This document shows positions 60,791-64,000 of a stretch of DNA of 64,000 nucleotides, in pieces. Source of the DNA: an uncultured Acetatifactor sp. (GTDB lineage: Bacteria > Bacillota > Clostridia > Lachnospirales > Lachnospiraceae); contig CAJTZD010000020.1 of assembly GCA_910584235.1 (NCBI GenBank), positions 1 to 64,000 of the forward strand, read 5' to 3'. Position 1 is the stretch's first letter. Each line of letters starts with the position of its first letter. Position numbers and translations under genes: made by a program. The notes under the pieces were generated by a model that was not told the origin of the DNA, ran no database searches, and saw only the letters and a program-made list of their open reading frames with translations.

Positions 60791-60824
60791 AAAACCGCCC
60801 GGTGTCTGCACACCGAACGGTTTT
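60791..60824 (-). terminator. Terminator after the Cys/Met PLP enzyme gene
   Basis: Outer stem AAAACCG/CGGTTTT and inner CGGTGT/ACACCG with a small 2x2 internal loop and a 4-nt loop, flanked by A and T runs on either side. It lies 22 nt after the stop and separates this gene from iorA. Confidence 0.75.
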
Positions 60825-60845
60825 ATCACAAATTTTTTCTCTGTC

Positions 60846-61985
60846 TTATCCGAGCACATGCTTCACGGCTCTGTCAAAATCCTCTTTCAGCAGATCCGCT
60901 CCCTCAAGCCCGATGTGCAGGCGTACCAGTCCTTTCTTCATGGTCTCGCTATCCCGGTCCAGACCGGCCCCGACTGCTGAGATAAGGCTCTCGTAGCCGC
61001 CCCAGCTGGGTCCTCTGCTGAAAAATTCCAGTTCTCTCAAAATTTTATAAATCTGATCCCCTGGCAGATCAAATACCACGCTCATCAGCCCGCTGGCTCC
61101 TGTCATCTGCCGCTTTGCAAGTTCATACTGAGGATGGGTATTCCAGTATGGATAGATCACTTCTTTTATGATAGGCAGAGCCTGAAAATAGGACGCCATC
61201 TCCATGGCATTCTCCATATGCTGTCTCATCCGGACAGGCAAAGTCCGAATCCCCCGCAGCATCAGCCAGGAATCAAAAGGACTCATCACTGCGCCGAACA
61301 GTTCCCTTTCGTCTTTTGCCACCTGAGTTACGTCTTCTTTCCGTCCGATCACCACTCCGCCCACAATGTCGCTGTGGCCGCCCAGATACTTGGAGGCGGA
61401 ATGTACCACCATATCTATCCCTTTGGTAAGAGGCTTCTGGAAAATCGGAGTCGCATATGTATTGTCGATAACTGTGGCCACTTGATGCTTTTTCGCGATC
61501 TCTGCAATCTTTTCCAAATCCTGCACCAGGAAAAGATAGGTGGAGGGACTTTCCAGATAAATCAACTCTGTCCTGTCGCATATGGCTGCCTCAATTTCGT
61601 CAAGATCCGTCCCCCTTACAAATGTGACCGTCACTCCGAACCGCGCCATATATTCCCACAGGAAACGCCTGGCAGGCGCATAGATGCTTGCCACGGCAAC
61701 TACATGGCTGTCTCTTTTCAGATAATGCATCATAGCCGCGCTGATCGCTCCCATGCCGGAGGAAAAACACCTTGCGGCCTCCCCCTGTTCCAGTGCCGCC
61801 ACCTTTTTTTCCACGATCTCCGTGGTGGGATTGGATACTCTGGTATATGCGTATCTCCCCTCCCGCCCGCTTTCATTCCCTTCACAGTCAACGAACAGTG
61901 ATGTCTGGAAAAGGGGCACATTCACCGCCCCGTGGAACCTGGAGGGATCCTCGCCGTAATGGGTACAAATCTCTTCTGCTCTCAT
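60846..61985 (-). CDS. Cys/Met-metabolism PLP enzyme (cystathionine lyase/synthase family)
   Basis: A 379-residue trans-sulphuration family enzyme. The PLP Lys lies in VHSASKYLGGHSDIVGG, and the phosphate and substrate segments are YTRVSNPTTEIVEKKVAALE, SSGMGAISAAMMH and IDNTYATP. Members act as cystathionine gamma-synthase, gamma-lyase, beta-lyase or methionine gamma-lyase; the residues I can read do not settle which. The ATG at 61985 has AAAGG 8 nt upstream and gives the typical start (ICTHYGEDP). It has a terminator behind it. Confidence 0.85.
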   Translation of the reverse strand: MRAEEICTHYGEDPSRFHGAVNVPLFQTSLFVDCEGNESGREGRYAYTRVSNPTTEIVEKKVAALEQGEAARCFSSGMGAISAAMMHYLKRDSHVVAVASIYAPARRFLWEYMARFGVTVTFVRGTDLDEIEAAICDRTELIYLESPSTYLFLVQDLEKIAEIAKKHQVATVIDNTYATPIFQKPLTKGIDMVVHSASKYLGGHSDIVGGVVIGRKEDVTQVAKDERELFGAVMSPFDSWLMLRGIRTLPVRMRQHMENAMEMASYFQALPIIKEVIYPYWNTHPQYELAKRQMTGASGLMSVVFDLPGDQIYKILRELEFFSRGPSWGGYESLISAVGAGLDRDSETMKKGLVRLHIGLEGADLLKEDFDRAVKHVLG

Positions 61986-62108
61986 TTTGAGTACCTTTCT
62001 CTTTCTCTTTCTGAAATCCTGTCTCTTACTGTAACGCTGCATTTGAAAGCTTCATCGGCTTTCGGTCCATATTCCTTTACCGCCCCTGCTATATTTTCCA
62101 TAAAAACC

Positions 62109-62426
62109 TCAAAGAAAAAGATTGCGGGCTGTCTGGCCTGCGAATACTGCCATACAAAGGGAAACGGAGCCTGTGTACAGAAAGATGATATGCAGGAAGT
62201 CTATTCGCTGCTTCGTGGGACGGAGCATAATCTCACTCACGGACATCCGGTCTGGCGGTTCGATGGCGTAGACCACGGCGGTTGCAATATCCTCCGCAGT
62301 CAGAGGATCGGTGGTCTTCCTGAAATCCAGTTCCGCCTGACGGGCGTTTTCACTTTGAATGGATTTATAAAGGTCAGTAGCCACATATATATTGGAACGG
62401 CCTGCTTCGGTCTGCCATGCCGGCTT
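62109..62426 (-). pseudogene. Remnant of a short-chain dehydrogenase (C-terminal part)
   Basis: The frame directly after the alcohol dehydrogenase stop reads NIYVATDLYKSIQSENARQA, then RKTTDPLTAEDIATAVVYAI and MSVSEIMLRPTKQ, which match the last ~65 residues of classical SDR enzymes. The Rossmann nucleotide site (TGxxxGIG) and catalytic YxxxK half are missing. The frame then runs ~25 residues past the expected end into a hydrophobic tail. No good ribosome site stands before it. It looks like a gene that lost its 5' half when the alcohol dehydrogenase region was joined to it. Confidence 0.7.
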
Positions 62427-63593
62427 TTATAAGCTGTTCTTTAAAATCTCCCTGATTTCATCCTTATCCGGCACCTTATAGCCGCCATCCATAACCAGCG
62501 TGCTGTCAACGATTTCCGGAAGCATCTCTTCTGTTACCCCAAGTTCTTTCAGATGCATCGTAAGGCCCAGCTCCTCCATATAAGCCTCCATTTTCTGCAG
62601 GCCTTCCGCTGCAATTTGTTTATCACTTTTTCCTTCCGGGTTTACATCCCATACGTTCATGGCAAACCTCTTAAACTTTGCCAGCCCAAACGGACAGACA
62701 AATCGGTAATAGGCCATAGATACCGCTGCAAGGGTCATGCCGTGGGTTGCATCCGTATGCGCCGCAACCGCCTGCCCCAGCATATGCACCATCCAGTCTG
62801 TGGATTTTCCTTTCGCAACCAGGGTATTTAACGCCCATGTGGCAATCCACATGATATTGCTCCTTGCCTCGTAATCCGTAGGATTCTTTACAGCAATCCG
62901 GCTGGAATGAATCAAAGACCGCAGCAAGCCCTCCATCAGATAATCAGAGGTATTGTCGTCCTCCCCGGAGAAATACTGCTCTGTAATATGGTTCATGATG
63001 TCATAGATTCCCGCAACCATCTGATACTGGGGCAGCGTGTAGGTATATACCGGGTTTAAGATGGAAAACTTCGGATACACCCTCTCGTCAAATACATGGC
63101 CGATCTTCAACTTCTGCTCATGGTTCGTTATGACCGCGCCGCCGTTCATTTCAGAGCCGGTGCCAACCATTGTCAGGACACATCCCACCGGAATGATCTC
63201 ATTGTCTACATCTTTCATCTGGAGATAGTATTTTTCCCAGGGATCTTCCGTACAGTATGCGGATACGGAAACCGCTTTTGCATAGTCGCAGACAGAGCCG
63301 CCCCCGACCGCCAGGATCAGGTCCGCCTTACCCTCCCTGGCAATCTTACAGCCTTCCTGCAGTTTCTGTACCGTTGGATTTGGCATGACGCCTGCATCTT
63401 CCAACACATTTTTTCCATTTGCTTTCAAAATCTCCATGACTTTGTCATAGATGCCATTCTTTTTGATCGACCCGCCTCCATACACAAGCTGTACATTCTG
63501 TCCGTATTTCGGCAGCTCCTCATTCAGGCCGGCAAGGGAATCCTCGCCAAAATAAAGCTTTGTCGGGTTACAATACATAAAATTTCCTAACAT
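62427..63593 (-). CDS. Iron-containing alcohol dehydrogenase (YqhD/butanol dehydrogenase type)
   Basis: A 388-residue group III alcohol dehydrogenase: nucleotide site VYGGGSIKKNG and ILAVGGGSVCDYAKA, and metal ligands in GIYDIMNHITEQYF and AVAAHTDATHGMTLA. It reduces aldehydes to alcohols with NAD(P)H. GAGGAG lies 7 nt before the ATG. It follows the hydrolase by 32 nt, so both may be one operon. Confidence 0.92.
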   Translation of the reverse strand: MLGNFMYCNPTKLYFGEDSLAGLNEELPKYGQNVQLVYGGGSIKKNGIYDKVMEILKANGKNVLEDAGVMPNPTVQKLQEGCKIAREGKADLILAVGGGSVCDYAKAVSVSAYCTEDPWEKYYLQMKDVDNEIIPVGCVLTMVGTGSEMNGGAVITNHEQKLKIGHVFDERVYPKFSILNPVYTYTLPQYQMVAGIYDIMNHITEQYFSGEDDNTSDYLMEGLLRSLIHSSRIAVKNPTDYEARSNIMWIATWALNTLVAKGKSTDWMVHMLGQAVAAHTDATHGMTLAAVSMAYYRFVCPFGLAKFKRFAMNVWDVNPEGKSDKQIAAEGLQKMEAYMEELGLTMHLKELGVTEEMLPEIVDSTLVMDGGYKVPDKDEIREILKNSL

Positions 63594-63625
63594 TGTTTTT
63601 CTCCTCGTACTCTACGTTTTTTATA

Positions 63626-64000
63626 CTATTTCAAATTTTCCTCAAAAAACCGTTCCAGCTTATCAAACGGGATTGCATCCTTTCCGCCTCCGTCATACAG
63701 ATCCGTATGGACTGCATCGGGAATAATCAGCAACTCCTTATTGTCTGTATAAGGGTTATCCTTCACCATCGCATCATAGGCATCGCGGCTGAAATAGCAG
63801 GAATGTGCTTTCTCTCCGTGCATGATAAGGACTGCGCCGCGGATCTCATTGCTGTACTGCAGGATGGGCTGGTTCATAAAGGACATACACCCAATCACAT
63901 TCCAGCCGCCGTTGGAATTTAACGAGCGTTTATGGTATCCGCGATGCGTTTTATAATAATTGTGATAATCTGCCACATAGAAAGGTGCGCCCTCCGGCAG
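63626..64000 (-). CDS. Alpha/beta hydrolase, cut by the window edge
   Basis: Only the last ~125 residues are in the window; the frame is open to base 64000, so the start is outside. It contains VLIMHGEKAHSCYFSRDAYD (strand and loop before the acid residue) and IIPDAVHTDLYD with the likely catalytic His, as in dienelactone-hydrolase-like alpha/beta hydrolases. Substrate unknown. An internal GTG could be mistaken for its start. Confidence 0.8.
   Translation of the reverse strand: MPEGAPFYVADYHNYYKTHRGYHKRSLNSNGGWNVIGCMSFMNQPILQYSNEIRGAVLIMHGEKAHSCYFSRDAYDAMVKDNPYTDNKELLIIPDAVHTDLYDGGGKDAIPFDKLERFFEENLK

Overview
The window looks like chromosomal DNA of a spore-forming, low-to-mid GC Gram-positive of the Clostridia, most probably a Lachnospiraceae-type gut bacterium. 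The evidence is spoIVA, a T-box controlled tyrS, strong AGGAGG-type ribosome binding sites, anaerobic IorAB, PaaK and iron-dependent alcohol dehydrogenase genes, and Firmicutes gene order. Species cannot be named from the sequence. No tRNA, rRNA, CRISPR array, prophage or insertion sequence was recognised. Nearly all genes lie on the minus strand; only metF, one hybrid kinase, prs and one small frameshifted gene lie on the plus strand.

Region 1 (1-11.2 kb) holds an AraC-GGDEF fusion regulator, a WYL regulator, a HAD nucleotidase behind a small membrane protein, a membrane-anchored MutS-like ATPase, purine/pyrimidine salvage (NCS2 permease, cytidine deaminase, purine nucleoside phosphorylase), spoIVA and a lipoprotein serpin.

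Region 2 (11.2-24.3 kb) holds tyrS with a complete Tyr T-box leader, then a tight five-gene run read from 17.7 to 12.9 kb: MoxR-type AAA ATPase, a 59-residue ORF, a CoxE-like VWA protein, an MBOAT acyltransferase and an SGNH-like partner. Then come metF, a 1056-residue soluble hybrid histidine kinase, a MATE exporter and a ZIP transporter.

Region 3 (24.3-33.6 kb) holds gpsA, plsY and der (phospholipid precursor and ribosome assembly), a DUF512/radical-SAM-like protein, a long divergent PRPP synthetase, and a two-component system with a large membrane sensor.

Region 4 (33.6-55.4 kb) is the conserved Firmicutes translation, secretion and lipid block. Read on the minus strand it runs yceD-rpmF / plsX-acpP-rnc-smc-ftsY / ilvA-yitT / ylxM-ffh-rpsP-khpA-rimM-trmD-rplS-lepB-rbgA-lepB-rnhB-ylqG-ylqH-yraN-pgeF. 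Departures from the textbook order are ilvA and yitT plus a frameshifted small gene between ftsY and ylxM, a TrmD with an acetyltransferase fused to its C-terminus, and signal peptidase genes on both sides of rbgA.

Region 5 (55.5-64 kb) is an aryl-acid module (iorA, iorB, a GNAT, paaK, an ACT protein) interrupted by ten copies of a 17-bp tandem repeat. It is followed by a Cys/Met-metabolism PLP enzyme, a broken short-chain dehydrogenase remnant, an iron alcohol dehydrogenase and a hydrolase cut by the window edge.

The best candidates for something new are the AAA/VWA pair embedded in an O-acyltransferase operon, the TrmD-GNAT fusion, the AraC-GGDEF fusion, the membrane-anchored MutS-like ATPase, the 17-bp minisatellite at the iorB stop codon, and the poly-A frameshift in the small gene beside ylxM.
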